Assembly: GCF_900177515.1 (NCBI RefSeq)
Contig: NZ_FXAK01000006.1
Coordinates: forward strand, 1-64,000
DNA length: 64,000 nucleotides
Source: Azospirillum oryzae
GTDB taxonomy: Bacteria; Pseudomonadota; Alphaproteobacteria; Azospirillales; Azospirillaceae
Direction of reading: 5' to 3'
Below, in pieces: positions 8,495-17,693 of the stretch. The notes below the pieces were generated by a model. It made no database searches. It worked only from the letters and a program-made list of their open reading frames with translations, and was not told the DNA's origin. The position numbers and the translations under genes are program-made. Positions within the stretch are counted from its first letter, which is position 1, and each line of letters starts with the position of its first letter.

Positions 8495-9700
8495 TCACTC
8501 GCTTTTTTCGGCGGCTTTGACCAAGCCATGCCGATGGAGAAGCCAAAGAAATGGATCCTCGACCCGCCGGGGAACGACGTTCGCCACCGTGCCAGCCGTG
8601 CTTGGCGGGCTGCCCAGGGCGGAGATGCCAAAGAAATGGTGTGTGCTGAATTCGGTCCGCACCTGATGAAGCAGGTGTTCCGAGCTCCATTCCGCGATGA
8701 GGCTTTGAATCTCTCCGTTCATCGCCTCACAGTCCTTCACGTCGAACCCCGCACGCGGACGGGCGGACGCGCCGAACTGGCTGTGAGGGTCGAGCAGCGG
8801 CGCCACCGCGTCCATTTTCGACAGCACGATCGCCAGCGGAATTGCGATCTTGCGGTCCTGCCGCAGGCTGAGACCGAGCCGGATCAGCTTGGTGGTGCGT
8901 GACACGATGTCCGACGTCTCGGTATCGGCCGGCGGCATTGGTCCCGGCAGCCGGTCGCGCACATAGTTCAGCTGCAGCGGATCGAGCAGCAGGATGATCC
9001 CGTCCGACCGGTAGATGTAGCGGTTGACCGTGCTCATGGTGTCTTCCGCCTTCAGATCCTCGCCCGCGGTGTCGAAGAAGGCCAGCGTCAGCGCCTTCTT
9101 GATCACGTCCCGCCCCAACAGGGAGCGCCCGGTGAAGGCCGCGCTGAAGACGAGAGGGATGCGGTTCTTGGTGTTAGACACGGCCGATTGCGTCACGTCG
9201 AGCGTGCGGTGCTCATCGTAGAGCGGCTTGCGGAAGTCATCATTGTATCGTGATATCGTGTAATCATTGATCGGCTGAATCAATATATTCAGTCGCGGGC
9301 CGACGTGTTGCTTTAGGTGCTCAAGCAAAGATGTGATATAATGACTCTTTCCCGCGCCTTTCGCGCCGATAACGGCGAAGATATAGTTGCGATATTGACC
9401 AAAGGTGTGAGGCAGTTCCTGGTGGCAGTGTGGGCACAGGCGCTTCTGGCTGGCGGTGCCACAGGTGGGGCAGCTGCCGCGTTCTGCAAAATGGCGGGCG
9501 GGCGGGATCACCCGGCCCACCGGGCGTGTGTCCCTCCAGATCCGTTGCAAGGCCGGATCCGGCACCGGCGCGCAGGAGCTGGGAGGGCTGATGCACCGGA
9601 AGGGCGTTTCCTTCAGACGGAAGGTTTCGAAGCAGAACGGACAGATTTCATCCACAAAGGTGGAGCGCAGTTCCCCTTTCGCCGTGTGATGCCATGCCAT
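8495..9700 (-). CDS. zinc-ribbon GTPase (double-GTPase 2-like)
   Basis: A 401-residue soluble protein. Zinc-binding Cys pairs occur at CPFC (20-23), around C36/C43, CPTC (77-80) and CPHC (89-92). The GTPase domain has P-loop GAKGAGKS (112-119), G3 box DTAGED (210-215) and a G4-like box LSKMD (293-297). The C-terminal half has a typical Ras-like alpha/beta pattern. It shares with the membrane-anchored GTPase of this operon the order zinc ribbon, P-loop, DxAGE and K(V/M)D, but lacks the membrane segments. A GGAAGG ribosome-binding site lies about 12 bases before the ATG. The two GTPases plus GAP1 probably form one complex; nucleotide specificity is inferred from the NKxD-like box. Confidence 0.77.
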   Translation of the reverse strand: MAWHHTAKGELRSTFVDEICPFCFETFRLKETPFRCISPPSSCAPVPDPALQRIWRDTRPVGRVIPPARHFAERGSCPTCGTASQKRLCPHCHQELPHTFGQYRNYIFAVIGAKGAGKSHYITSLLEHLKQHVGPRLNILIQPINDYTISRYNDDFRKPLYDEHRTLDVTQSAVSNTKNRIPLVFSAAFTGRSLLGRDVIKKALTLAFFDTAGEDLKAEDTMSTVNRYIYRSDGIILLLDPLQLNYVRDRLPGPMPPADTETSDIVSRTTKLIRLGLSLRQDRKIAIPLAIVLSKMDAVAPLLDPHSQFGASARPRAGFDVKDCEAMNGEIQSLIAEWSSEHLLHQVRTEFSTHHFFGISALGSPPSTAGTVANVVPRRVEDPFLWLLHRHGLVKAAEKSE

Positions 9701-9717
9701 TGCGTCGATGTTCCTTC

Positions 9718-12705
9718 CTAGTCGAACCGCATCTTGTGTTTGTCGCCATGGATGAGCCGAATCCGTTCGGCATGCGCCGTGTTCTCGAAGAACAGCCTGA
9801 GGTGCAAGCCTTGGCCCGCCGGCACCGGCACGGGGAGGAGAGCGGAACCGCTCTCCAGTTCCACATGGGGGATCGTGGCGATCACGACGCCGTCCCTGGC
9901 CGACAAGGGAAGGTTGTTGGGCTTGCCCATCAGGATCAGGCCGTCCAGCCGGCGACAGTCCGTGCTGGTCAGCTCAATCATCGGTTCGCGCCGCCAGGGG
10001 GTCAGGATGGAACGGCGGGAAACCACCTGATAGTGAACCTCCGCCTGATGCCCCATCATCTCCAGGCATTGGGCCGGGGGCGACCGGCTGGCCGATCCGG
10101 CGCCGACTACCCAGACCGCGATGTACAGCGGCTTCGGTTCCGGGATGCGCCGCTCCCAGCAGCCGTTGCGCTCGTATTCGGCGCGAGGGGAGACGACCAT
10201 GGTGGCTCCGGTCTCATCCGGAGCCGCCGGGTAGCGGTCGTGGCGGTAGGCGATGGTCACGCGCTCCCCCCCGGTCGGCCAGTTCCACGTCAGAACAACT
10301 TTCTGGCCGAGACAGCGGCTCACCAGATTGGAGACGGGATCCAACATGCTGAGGAGTAGGCCGCTGCCGATGACCCCGGCGCTGCCGGCGACCGTGACCG
10401 GGACCACCATCGCCTCGGTCGTGGTCATGGTGACCTGGGCCTTGCCGGGAGCCAGGGCGGCGATCGGCCGGCCGAGCTTGCCGACGTGGACTGGATCCAT
10501 GAATTGGCCGGGCGTCGCAGTGGTCTGCGGCGAGCAGAGGAAGAGCTGCACGGCCCCCTGGTCGGGCGGAGTCCAAGTCAGGGTGAAATGGCTTCCATCC
10601 CGCGACGCCCGCAGGTCGCGCACGGGCGGCGGCGGGGCGGTGGGCGTCACCGTGCGCACCAATCCGGGCGTGATGATTCTCGCCCCGTTCCGCGCGGGGT
10701 CGGGGAAGACTGCCTTGACATGGTAGGTCCAGGCCGTGCCGCTGGCCGCCCCGGTGTCGATGCAGCTGTTGCCGGATACCGGGAGCGGTGTTCCGGGGGC
10801 CCCGGCTCCCTTGGCCGCCCGCCGGACCTCGACCGCGACGGCGCCGGGCGGCGGTCTCCAGGACAAGGTGACCTGACCGTCGCCGGACTGCACCTGCAGC
10901 CCCTCGACCTCGGCGGTGACGAGATGCGGCCCCGAGATCGCCGGGGCCGGCGACCCCACCGGGCCGCGCAGGGTGACGACACCGTAGAACACGGGGATAC
11001 CCACCGGGGGGGCGGTGTCGTCGAACACTGTCGTCCGGGTGGTGGCGAGTTCCCGACCGCTTTCCAGTCCGGTCGGCCGCGCCCCTTCCGTGCGCAGGAC
11101 CCGGTAGGCGAGATCCGGTCGGGCCGCCGTCCAGGACAGCGTGACCCGCCCGTTCACGACGGTCGCCGTCAGGTCGCGGGGAGCCGGCGGCGGGCAGCGT
11201 TCCAGCCCGGCCGCAGCGTCGGCGTTGTCCGCTTGAACAGCGAGCGCGCGGGTGTAGGCCGCCAGCGCCTCCTCCGTCTTGCCGGCCGCCTGCAGGTCGT
11301 GTCCACGGCGGACCAGCTGCGCCGCGGTGGCCAGGCCCTCGCTGATCCGCTGCCCCAGTGAGTAGACCGCCAGGGCGTCGCGACCGAAATCCCGCGCGAT
11401 CCCCTCCATCCGGCAGCGGGCTTCCAGAAGCTTGCCGGCGCCGACCAGAGCATCTAGGGCGCCGATCTGCTCGGTCAGCGCCCGTTCGAGCGCCTTCATT
11501 TGCTCCAGGGCGTCCGTGGCGTCCTTCCACCCGGGCCAGATGGCCAGGACCCGGGCGAAGACCCGCCGCGCCCCCTCGGCATCGCCCCCGGCGGCCAGCG
11601 CCCGGCCGTCACGCATGAGCGCGCGCACCAACGGCACGTCGCCCATGTGGCAGCCGCAGGATGGGCAGGCCGCGTCGCTGGACGCCACGGTCTTGCCACA
11701 ACGCGGGCAATTCGATGCCAGCGGCTCGCCGCATCCCCGGCAGGTCGTGTCCGCCTTGGCGGAGACCTCGGTGCCGCAATAGCCGCAATGGCGGCGCGCC
11801 TCCCTCGTGCCCGTCAGCGCGCGCTGGACGCCCCAGCGCCGGTTGGCCGCGTAATCCCGGATGAACCGTTCGGCGTCCTCCGGGCGGACGCGCCGCTGCA
11901 TCGCCTGACGCATCAGCACGTCCTGGCTGTGCTGGCTGAGGAAGCCGTCCCGGCCGGCCAGCTCCAGCGCCGGCTTCAGCTCCGCCATCACCTGGATGGC
12001 TAGGGTGGCGTCGTACTTCGCCTTTTCCTTCGCTCCGGCGAAGACGCGCTTGCACAGCCCGGTCAGTTCACTGCGCGCCGACGCGGTCGGGTCGGTCTTG
12101 CCCGTCCGCATCAGTTCGCCGTAGATCTCGTCGGTCCGCCGACAGAGCTCGTCCGGCGAACTGTGCGACGGCCGGTCGAGAAAAGCGTAAAGGTCGGCCA
12201 GCCCCAGATGATCGAGATTGATGCGGATGCTCTTCTCGACGGTCGGCTCCAGAAGCTCGGGCCTGGGGGCAGGACCGGCCGTTCCCGCCGGATCGCGCCG
12301 GCGCAACCCGGCGGCGTCGAAACGTTTGACGATCTCGTCCCGTGTCAGGGACCCGCCCAGCTGGCGTGTCACGAGATCGGCATCGGCATCGGTGTAGGTG
12401 CCGTCAGCCCGCAGGATTTCGATCTGTTCGTCGAGCCGCTTCATGTCGGCCCGGCGACGCTCCGTCAGGCGGCGCTTGCCTTCACGCGCTTCCTCGCGGC
12501 GGCTGTCGGGCTCCTTCAGGATGCGCTGGATGTCACCGATTTCGCTGAGGAGCTGGGCGGCCCGCCGTTTCTTCGACGGATCGCCGCTCAGCTTCAGCTT
12601 GGCCCATTTGCGCTTCTTCTCGGTGATCCTGGCCTCGATGGTCGCCCAATCGTCGATGGACGGGTCAAGCTCCAGGGCCAGATAGTAATTCTCGCGCTCC
12701 ACCAT
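9718..12705 (-). CDS. J-domain-like / zinc-ribbon / repeat / FN3 scaffold protein
   Basis: A 995-residue multidomain protein. Residues 1-70 (NYYLALELDPSIDDWATIEA, then a basic KKRKWAK helix) look like a divergent J-domain without the HPD motif. A charged coil follows (about 70-110). Two zinc ribbons lie at about 305-350 (CGYCGTEV, CRGCGE, CPRCGK, CPSCGC). A helical TPR-like part runs from 360 to 500 (AYTRALAVQADNADAAAGLE). Three or four fibronectin-III-like beta domains follow, each with a (V/H)xLxW strand, near 505, 600, 695 and 800. The C-terminal 100 residues are unassigned. Placed 14 bp after the Hsp70-vWA gene, it is probably the chaperone's J-type adaptor and target-binding scaffold. 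Loss of HPD suggests it would not stimulate the Hsp70 ATPase in the usual way. Confidence 0.7.
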   Translation of the reverse strand: MVERENYYLALELDPSIDDWATIEARITEKKRKWAKLKLSGDPSKKRRAAQLLSEIGDIQRILKEPDSRREEAREGKRRLTERRRADMKRLDEQIEILRADGTYTDADADLVTRQLGGSLTRDEIVKRFDAAGLRRRDPAGTAGPAPRPELLEPTVEKSIRINLDHLGLADLYAFLDRPSHSSPDELCRRTDEIYGELMRTGKTDPTASARSELTGLCKRVFAGAKEKAKYDATLAIQVMAELKPALELAGRDGFLSQHSQDVLMRQAMQRRVRPEDAERFIRDYAANRRWGVQRALTGTREARRHCGYCGTEVSAKADTTCRGCGEPLASNCPRCGKTVASSDAACPSCGCHMGDVPLVRALMRDGRALAAGGDAEGARRVFARVLAIWPGWKDATDALEQMKALERALTEQIGALDALVGAGKLLEARCRMEGIARDFGRDALAVYSLGQRISEGLATAAQLVRRGHDLQAAGKTEEALAAYTRALAVQADNADAAAGLERCPPPAPRDLTATVVNGRVTLSWTAARPDLAYRVLRTEGARPTGLESGRELATTRTTVFDDTAPPVGIPVFYGVVTLRGPVGSPAPAISGPHLVTAEVEGLQVQSGDGQVTLSWRPPPGAVAVEVRRAAKGAGAPGTPLPVSGNSCIDTGAASGTAWTYHVKAVFPDPARNGARIITPGLVRTVTPTAPPPPVRDLRASRDGSHFTLTWTPPDQGAVQLFLCSPQTTATPGQFMDPVHVGKLGRPIAALAPGKAQVTMTTTEAMVVPVTVAGSAGVIGSGLLLSMLDPVSNLVSRCLGQKVVLTWNWPTGGERVTIAYRHDRYPAAPDETGATMVVSPRAEYERNGCWERRIPEPKPLYIAVWVVGAGSASRSPPAQCLEMMGHQAEVHYQVVSRRSILTPWRREPMIELTSTDCRRLDGLILMGKPNNLPLSARDGVVIATIPHVELESGSALLPVPVPAGQGLHLRLFFENTAHAERIRLIHGDKHKMRFD

Positions 12706-12719
12706 CCGTCACGACCCCG

Positions 12720-14831
12720 TCATCGGCCGGCCCTCGGCTTTCCGAACAGGCCGAGCAGACCGCGCCCCGGCGACGCCGCGGCCGGTGCGGTGCCGCCGGC
12801 GGTCTCGGTGAGCGTTTGGGCGATGGTCGAATAGGTCTCGGCAAGGCCGTTCAGCGAGGTGAAGACGCTTCCCTCCTCGGAGGAGGCGATCGCTTCCAGG
12901 AACGCCTTGTCTGCCGCGCCGAAGCCGATGGCGATGATGTTGATGCCCTGATCGTGGCAAAGTCTGGCGGCGGAGATCGCCCGAGTCTGGTCCGACCATA
13001 CGCCGTCGGCCAGGACCAGGGCGAAACGCGGACCCTTCTTGCTTGCGAGTTGGCTGCGCAGGTCGTCGAAGGGATGGGCGGAGTTGCCGTACCCCACCAA
13101 GCCGATGGAAAGGCTGTCGATGGCGACACGGATCCTGCGCGCGTTGCGGTCGGCGTCAAGAATCGTTTTGACGGAATTCGCGACGACCATCACGCCGATG
13201 GAGCAGTTCGTCAGATCGCAATTGTCTACGAAACCATGGGCGGCCTTCTTCGCAGTCTCCAGCGGCTGACCGCTCATGGATCCGGACAGGTCGAATACGA
13301 GGAAAACTGTGACCGGCTCCGGCTTGGGCGGTTTCGGAGGCGGACGCAGGAAACGGGCCGGAACATCCTCAGGCAGCGGTTCCACCCGCACCGGCAGCGC
13401 ACCGCCGTTGCGCACGCCGGCCGACACCTCCACCGTCCCGCTGGTGTCGTAGGCGTAGGTGATGTCGATAGTCGCCATACCGCCGAGCTGATGGGGAACG
13501 GCGTCGATGACATACTGGCCGAGATAGGCAGAATCGGCCGGCGTCTCGGTCTCGCCCTGGGTCAGGAAGATCTCCAGCCGGTTGTCGGTGCCGCCCCTGG
13601 TGCGGAACTGGTAGGGGCGCGTCTGCACGCAGGGGGTCGCTTCGTTCTTCGGCAGGATGATCGTGTTGACGTAGGCCGACTGGTCCGGGTTAATAGCGAT
13701 CATACCCAGGCTGTGGTTGGTCACATCGACCGTGCGGCGGGTACCGCCAAGCAGGAAGCGGCTCGGGCCCGTGGCCGTATGCTCGCCGGCCAGGACGGCC
13801 GCTCCTTGGGCCACTACCTCGTCAACGTTCACCCCGCTCATCGGCGGTTTGCCGAAGGTTCGGGTGATGAACTCGTGCACCATCGGCATCCGGGTCGAAC
13901 CGCCAACGAGCAGGATTCCGTCCAGCGCCTCCGGCTTGACCGCCGCCGAATCGCACACCTTGCGCGTCAGGGATACGGTTCTTTCCATCAGGTCGGCCGT
14001 GATGCCGTCGAACGTCGCGCGCGTCAGTTCATAGATCGCCCGGTGCCCGTCGTGGGTGATGGCGAAGCGCGTGGAAAGGGATGCCGACAGCCGCTTCTTC
14101 GCCTCTTCGGCGCGGGCCAGAAGGTCCGTCAGGCTGACGGCGTCCTCGATCGGGTTGACCCCATGTTCCCGTTCGAACTGGTCGGCGACGTACTGGACGA
14201 TCCGGTCGTCCCAGTCCTTGCCTCCCAACTCATGGTCGCCTTCGGAAGTCAGGATGCGAATCTCTTCGCGGTCGATCCGCATCAGCGTCAGGTCGAAGGT
14301 GCCGCCGCCCAGGTCATACACCAGGATCAGGCGGCCCGTATCCTCGTCCCCATGCCGCAGGCCATACGCAATGGCCGCGGCCGTCGGCTCGTTGACGAGC
14401 TGCAGAACCGAGAGACCGGCCTTTTCCGCCGCCTGGATGGTCGCCTCGCGCGCCGGGTTGCGGAAATAGGCGGGAACGGTGATCACGGCCTGGCGGACCG
14501 GCTCCCCCACGGCCAATTCGGCGTCCTGACGCACGCGGTCCAGGATCAGCGCGGACAGGTCGGTGGCCGTGTGATCGCGCCCGTTAGCGTGAAAGACGAA
14601 GTGCGGCTCGCCCATCTGGCGCTTGAAGAAGGCAGCAACGTTTTCCGCCCCGGCGGCCTGCAGTTCCTTGGCCTCGTCTCCGACCACGACCCGGTCGGGC
14701 TGGAAACATATGACCGACGGGGTGATCGACGCCCCGTCGGCATTCGCCAGGATGACGGGCCGCCCGCGCCCGTCCAGCCGCGCGATGGCGGAGTTGGTCG
14801 TTCCAAGATCAATGCCGACGGCGACGCTCAT
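12720..14831 (-). CDS. Hsp70-vWA fusion protein
   Basis: About 703 residues. The N-terminal 380 residues are an Hsp70/DnaK ATPase domain (phosphate loop GIDLGTTNSA, second loop VYDLGGGTFDLT, adenosine loop GILLVGGSTRMP). A beta-sandwich substrate-binding-like region runs to about 505. The C-terminal 190 residues are a von Willebrand factor A domain with an intact MIDAS start (VFDLSGSMSG, about 510-519). The second MIDAS Thr is less clear. In chaperone terms, the usual helical lid is replaced by a metal-dependent protein-binding domain, so the protein probably recognises a partner rather than general unfolded chains. The start at 14831 has GGAAGGG upstream. The gene is 110 bp after the first Hsp70 gene. 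Confidence 0.85.
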   Translation of the reverse strand: MSVAVGIDLGTTNSAIARLDGRGRPVILANADGASITPSVICFQPDRVVVGDEAKELQAAGAENVAAFFKRQMGEPHFVFHANGRDHTATDLSALILDRVRQDAELAVGEPVRQAVITVPAYFRNPAREATIQAAEKAGLSVLQLVNEPTAAAIAYGLRHGDEDTGRLILVYDLGGGTFDLTLMRIDREEIRILTSEGDHELGGKDWDDRIVQYVADQFEREHGVNPIEDAVSLTDLLARAEEAKKRLSASLSTRFAITHDGHRAIYELTRATFDGITADLMERTVSLTRKVCDSAAVKPEALDGILLVGGSTRMPMVHEFITRTFGKPPMSGVNVDEVVAQGAAVLAGEHTATGPSRFLLGGTRRTVDVTNHSLGMIAINPDQSAYVNTIILPKNEATPCVQTRPYQFRTRGGTDNRLEIFLTQGETETPADSAYLGQYVIDAVPHQLGGMATIDITYAYDTSGTVEVSAGVRNGGALPVRVEPLPEDVPARFLRPPPKPPKPEPVTVFLVFDLSGSMSGQPLETAKKAAHGFVDNCDLTNCSIGVMVVANSVKTILDADRNARRIRVAIDSLSIGLVGYGNSAHPFDDLRSQLASKKGPRFALVLADGVWSDQTRAISAARLCHDQGINIIAIGFGAADKAFLEAIASSEEGSVFTSLNGLAETYSTIAQTLTETAGGTAPAAASPGRGLLGLFGKPRAGR

Positions 14832-14941
14832 ACTGGGCCCTTCCTTCAAGTCCACTCAGGAATGCCGACTCGACACAGGATGCGGTGAACAGGTGCCGGC
14901 CCATGCGCCTTCACACGGCAGGAGCAGGCACGGGCCGACGG

Positions 14942-16609
14942 TCATGACACCAGGACAGCCAGATTCCGGCTCTTGGATGCTTCGATCTCGTGGACGGTCA
15001 TGATGCTGTCGGTCTTGAACTCCGCCTGGATCTCCTTTCCGGTGGTGCAATCCCGTCCATGCATCTTCAGCAGGCCGTCAGGGGCTAGTTCGAAGGTGAC
15101 CTCGATCGGGGCGTTGCGGGGTAAGGGGTGGGCAAAGGTCAATTCGGCTATGCCGATCTCCGTGCAGTCGCCAATTTCCAGCAGCGGACCGCCAGGGCGC
15201 CGGTCGAGGTTTTCAAAGACCGCCAGCGACACCCCCTCCTGTTGATCGTCGGCGGTGCCGAACCGCTGGGAGATCGTGCGCGGAACCCTTTCATCGACGA
15301 AGACCAGGTTGCTGACCCCCTCCCGCATGGTGTCCGGATCAATCACCTTGATCCCGAAGCTCTTCGACGAGACATTGTGGACGACCGTGTTGACCAGCCG
15401 TTCGAGGTTGGGAAGCTTCAGCCCGTGGGCCTGTGCCACGCTGCGCTCCGCGGCAGCCAGGACCGGCGCTGCCACCATCTCCTTGTTCACCGCCTCCGGC
15501 GCCGGCAGCCCGGTCATCTCGGCGATGCGGATCAGGATTTCCTGATTGAGCTGGTGGCGATAGCCGTAAATGGCCGCCCCCTTCGCGACGATCTGGTTGG
15601 GATCCATCTGCTGGACGGCGCAGGAAAACTCCTGTGCCACGCGGTCGCGCACCTGCGGCATGTAGGTGGAGCCACCGACGAGGAGCACCAGATCGATGGC
15701 TCCCCGCCCTTTCTCCCGCGCCCGCTCCAGCACGTCGCGGGTCAACGCTACCGTGCGCTCCAGAAGATGTTCGGTGATGGACGCGAACGTCGCGCGGTTC
15801 AGCTCCACCAGGGCCGAATCGACACCGAACCGGATGCGCTTGTCCACCTTCTCGCGCTTGCTCAAGCTGATCTTGACGGCTTCGGCATCGAGCAGGAGTT
15901 CCTGGTAGGTCTGCTGATCGTTGAAGAGTTCGGAAGCGGCCGTCCCCGTCTGCTCCTCGAACTTTTGGGCGAAATAGGAGACGATGGCGTCATCCCAGTC
16001 CTTGCCGCCCAACTCCTTCTCGCCCCCGGTCGCCACCACTTCGATGGCGCCTTCGCGCACGACGATGACCGTGACGTCGAAGGTGCCACCGCCAAGATCG
16101 TAAACCAGAACGACCTGTTCCTTGTCGGTCGCCATGCCGTAGGCGATGGCTGCCGCCGTCGGCTCGGGAATGACGTAGTGCACGTTCAAGCCTGCGAGGA
16201 TGCCAGCCTGGCGGGTCGCTTCCTTCTCCGTCGTGCCGAAATAGGCGGGACAAGTAATGATCACGTCGCACACCGGCTCGCCTGTCGCGATTTCAGCATC
16301 GGCGGCGAGCTTGCGCAGGATGAAGGACGAGATCTCCTGCGGGCGGTAGGTCTTGTTGTCGCAACTGAACTCCCAATGGGCGTCGCCCATGGAGCGCTTG
16401 ATGGTTTGCACCACCCGGCTTTCGTGAACCTTGGCCACCTCCTTGGCGGCCTTGCCGACAACGACATTGTCGGCCGTTTCGAAATACACGACGGAAGGGG
16501 TCGTCGAATCGCCTTCCGAATTCTGAAGCACCGTCGGTTTGCCATGCTCATCTACCCATGCAATGCACGAATATGTAGTGCCAAGATCAATGCCATACAC
16601 ACGGGTCAT
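14942..16609 (-). CDS. Hsp70-family chaperone (DnaK-like)
   Basis: A 555-residue Hsp70. The ATPase domain is complete: GIDLGTTYSCIAW, VIITCPAYFG, VYDLGGGTFDVT, and LVLLVGGSTYMP. It is shorter than housekeeping DnaK (about 640 residues): after the linker comes a substrate-binding beta domain (about residues 410-530), but the C-terminal helical lid and EEVD-like tail are missing. The ATG has GGAG eight bases upstream and lies 14 bp after the GrpE-like gene. Together with the GrpE-like, J-like and vWA-Hsp70 genes it forms a private chaperone set of this operon, distinct from a chromosomal dnaKJ-grpE locus. Confidence 0.9.
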   Translation of the reverse strand: MTRVYGIDLGTTYSCIAWVDEHGKPTVLQNSEGDSTTPSVVYFETADNVVVGKAAKEVAKVHESRVVQTIKRSMGDAHWEFSCDNKTYRPQEISSFILRKLAADAEIATGEPVCDVIITCPAYFGTTEKEATRQAGILAGLNVHYVIPEPTAAAIAYGMATDKEQVVLVYDLGGGTFDVTVIVVREGAIEVVATGGEKELGGKDWDDAIVSYFAQKFEEQTGTAASELFNDQQTYQELLLDAEAVKISLSKREKVDKRIRFGVDSALVELNRATFASITEHLLERTVALTRDVLERAREKGRGAIDLVLLVGGSTYMPQVRDRVAQEFSCAVQQMDPNQIVAKGAAIYGYRHQLNQEILIRIAEMTGLPAPEAVNKEMVAAPVLAAAERSVAQAHGLKLPNLERLVNTVVHNVSSKSFGIKVIDPDTMREGVSNLVFVDERVPRTISQRFGTADDQQEGVSLAVFENLDRRPGGPLLEIGDCTEIGIAELTFAHPLPRNAPIEVTFELAPDGLLKMHGRDCTTGKEIQAEFKTDSIMTVHEIEASKSRNLAVLVS

Positions 16610-16623
16610 GGCGCAGCTCCGGT

Positions 16624-17370
16624 TCAGGTGTTGGAAGGCGCAAGGGTGGGTTTAGCCGGCTCATACTTGAAGACGCGCACGAGTTCCTTCTGGAGGACCG
16701 TCTCACCATAGACGAAGCCGGGCCGCACGCGTTCGGCCACGACGGCATGCTGCCCTTCGTCCGGGGTGCTCACAAAGCCGACGGCCTGCTGCCTGCGGCC
16801 GTTGAAGTGGTCGGCCTGCTCCTGATCGGTGTAAGGCTCGACCCCGTTGTCGCGCAGGATCCTTTCCAGATCCTCGCGGAAATCCTCGAACATGCGGATC
16901 AGCCGATCCGGGGACAGCCTGTCGGGCGGCTCACCGCGCAGCGACTGGGCCAACCGCCCGGAATCGCCATGCAGACGGATGATGGCGCTGAAGATCGGGC
17001 GCAAGGCCTTCGCCACGATATCCGACCGGTATTCTTGCAGTTCATCATGCAGACGATCAATCTGGCTTTCGCGAAAATTGTCGCTCGTGAGCTTTTCTTC
17101 GACCAAACGCAATAGATGCGCCATTTCATCCTGAACAGTCTCGCAAACCGCGCGCGCGATCACCGATGCAGTGTCCTCCGCCTGTCCATTGCCGCCGATT
17201 TCGGTTGGATCGCCCGCCGAACTCGTGTTCTCCGCCGCGGCTTCCGCGTGTGGCGGCTGCGGGTCTACCGGATTATCCACCGCGCCGCCGCCTAGGATAG
17301 AGGCGTCCTTGACGAAATCACTCTTTTGTTCAGAGTCGGGAGGCGAAGAGTCCGCTTGTGTCTCGTTCAT
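16624..17370 (-). CDS. GrpE-like nucleotide exchange factor
   Basis: First gene of the operon, about 248 residues. A long acidic, Pro/Ser-rich, probably disordered N-terminus (1-90) precedes a helical coiled section (about 95-190). A beta wing typical of GrpE follows: F(N)GRRQQAVGF, then TPDEGQHAVVAERVRPGFVYG, then LVRVFKYEP at the end. GrpE exchanges ADP for ATP on Hsp70. The start at 17370 has GGAG eight bases upstream; a 20-codon longer frame is less likely. A sigma70-type promoter is recognisable about 75 bp upstream. Confidence 0.8.
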   Translation of the reverse strand: MNETQADSSPPDSEQKSDFVKDASILGGGAVDNPVDPQPPHAEAAAENTSSAGDPTEIGGNGQAEDTASVIARAVCETVQDEMAHLLRLVEEKLTSDNFRESQIDRLHDELQEYRSDIVAKALRPIFSAIIRLHGDSGRLAQSLRGEPPDRLSPDRLIRMFEDFREDLERILRDNGVEPYTDQEQADHFNGRRQQAVGFVSTPDEGQHAVVAERVRPGFVYGETVLQKELVRVFKYEPAKPTLAPSNT

Positions 17371-17446
17371 GGAAAACTCCAGGACGAATGCGAAAGATCT
17401 GGCAGAAAAATTTGACTGACACGGGAACATGTATGTCCTTTATGCC

Positions 17447-17476
17447 ATCATAGATATGCAGGATCAAAATGTGCAA
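17447..17476 (-). promoter_or_regulatory. sigma70-type promoter for the chaperone-GTPase operon
   Basis: On the minus strand TTGCAC (17471-17476) is followed after 18 bp by TATGAT (17447-17452). Both boxes are close to consensus, and the spacing to the GrpE-like start (about 75 bp) is reasonable. No heat-shock sigma32-type pattern was recognised. Prediction from sequence only. Confidence 0.45.
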
Positions 17477-17693
17477 CCGTTTTCTCAGCGAGCGCCTGCC
17501 CTTGCTATGTGGAATGCTGGGCTTGGCAGCAAAGGTGCCCCTCACGCCGATAGGCTTTGTTGGCGGTGACCTGGCGGAGTCTTGGACGCTGTTGCACCGA
17601 TCTGTAAATCGGCAGGGGGGTCCACGCCGATCGGCACAGTAACCTGCTGAGGGCATGAGAACTCTTGGGGTCCCACCTGCGTGCTGTTTCACA

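Noticed and set aside
12816..14888. 690-codon plus-strand frame antisense to the Hsp70-vWA gene
   Set aside because: Shadow of a conserved Hsp70; the sequence has no recognisable domain. The same applies to the long antisense frames over the GAP1-like, relaxase, RecD2, first Hsp70 and RTX genes.
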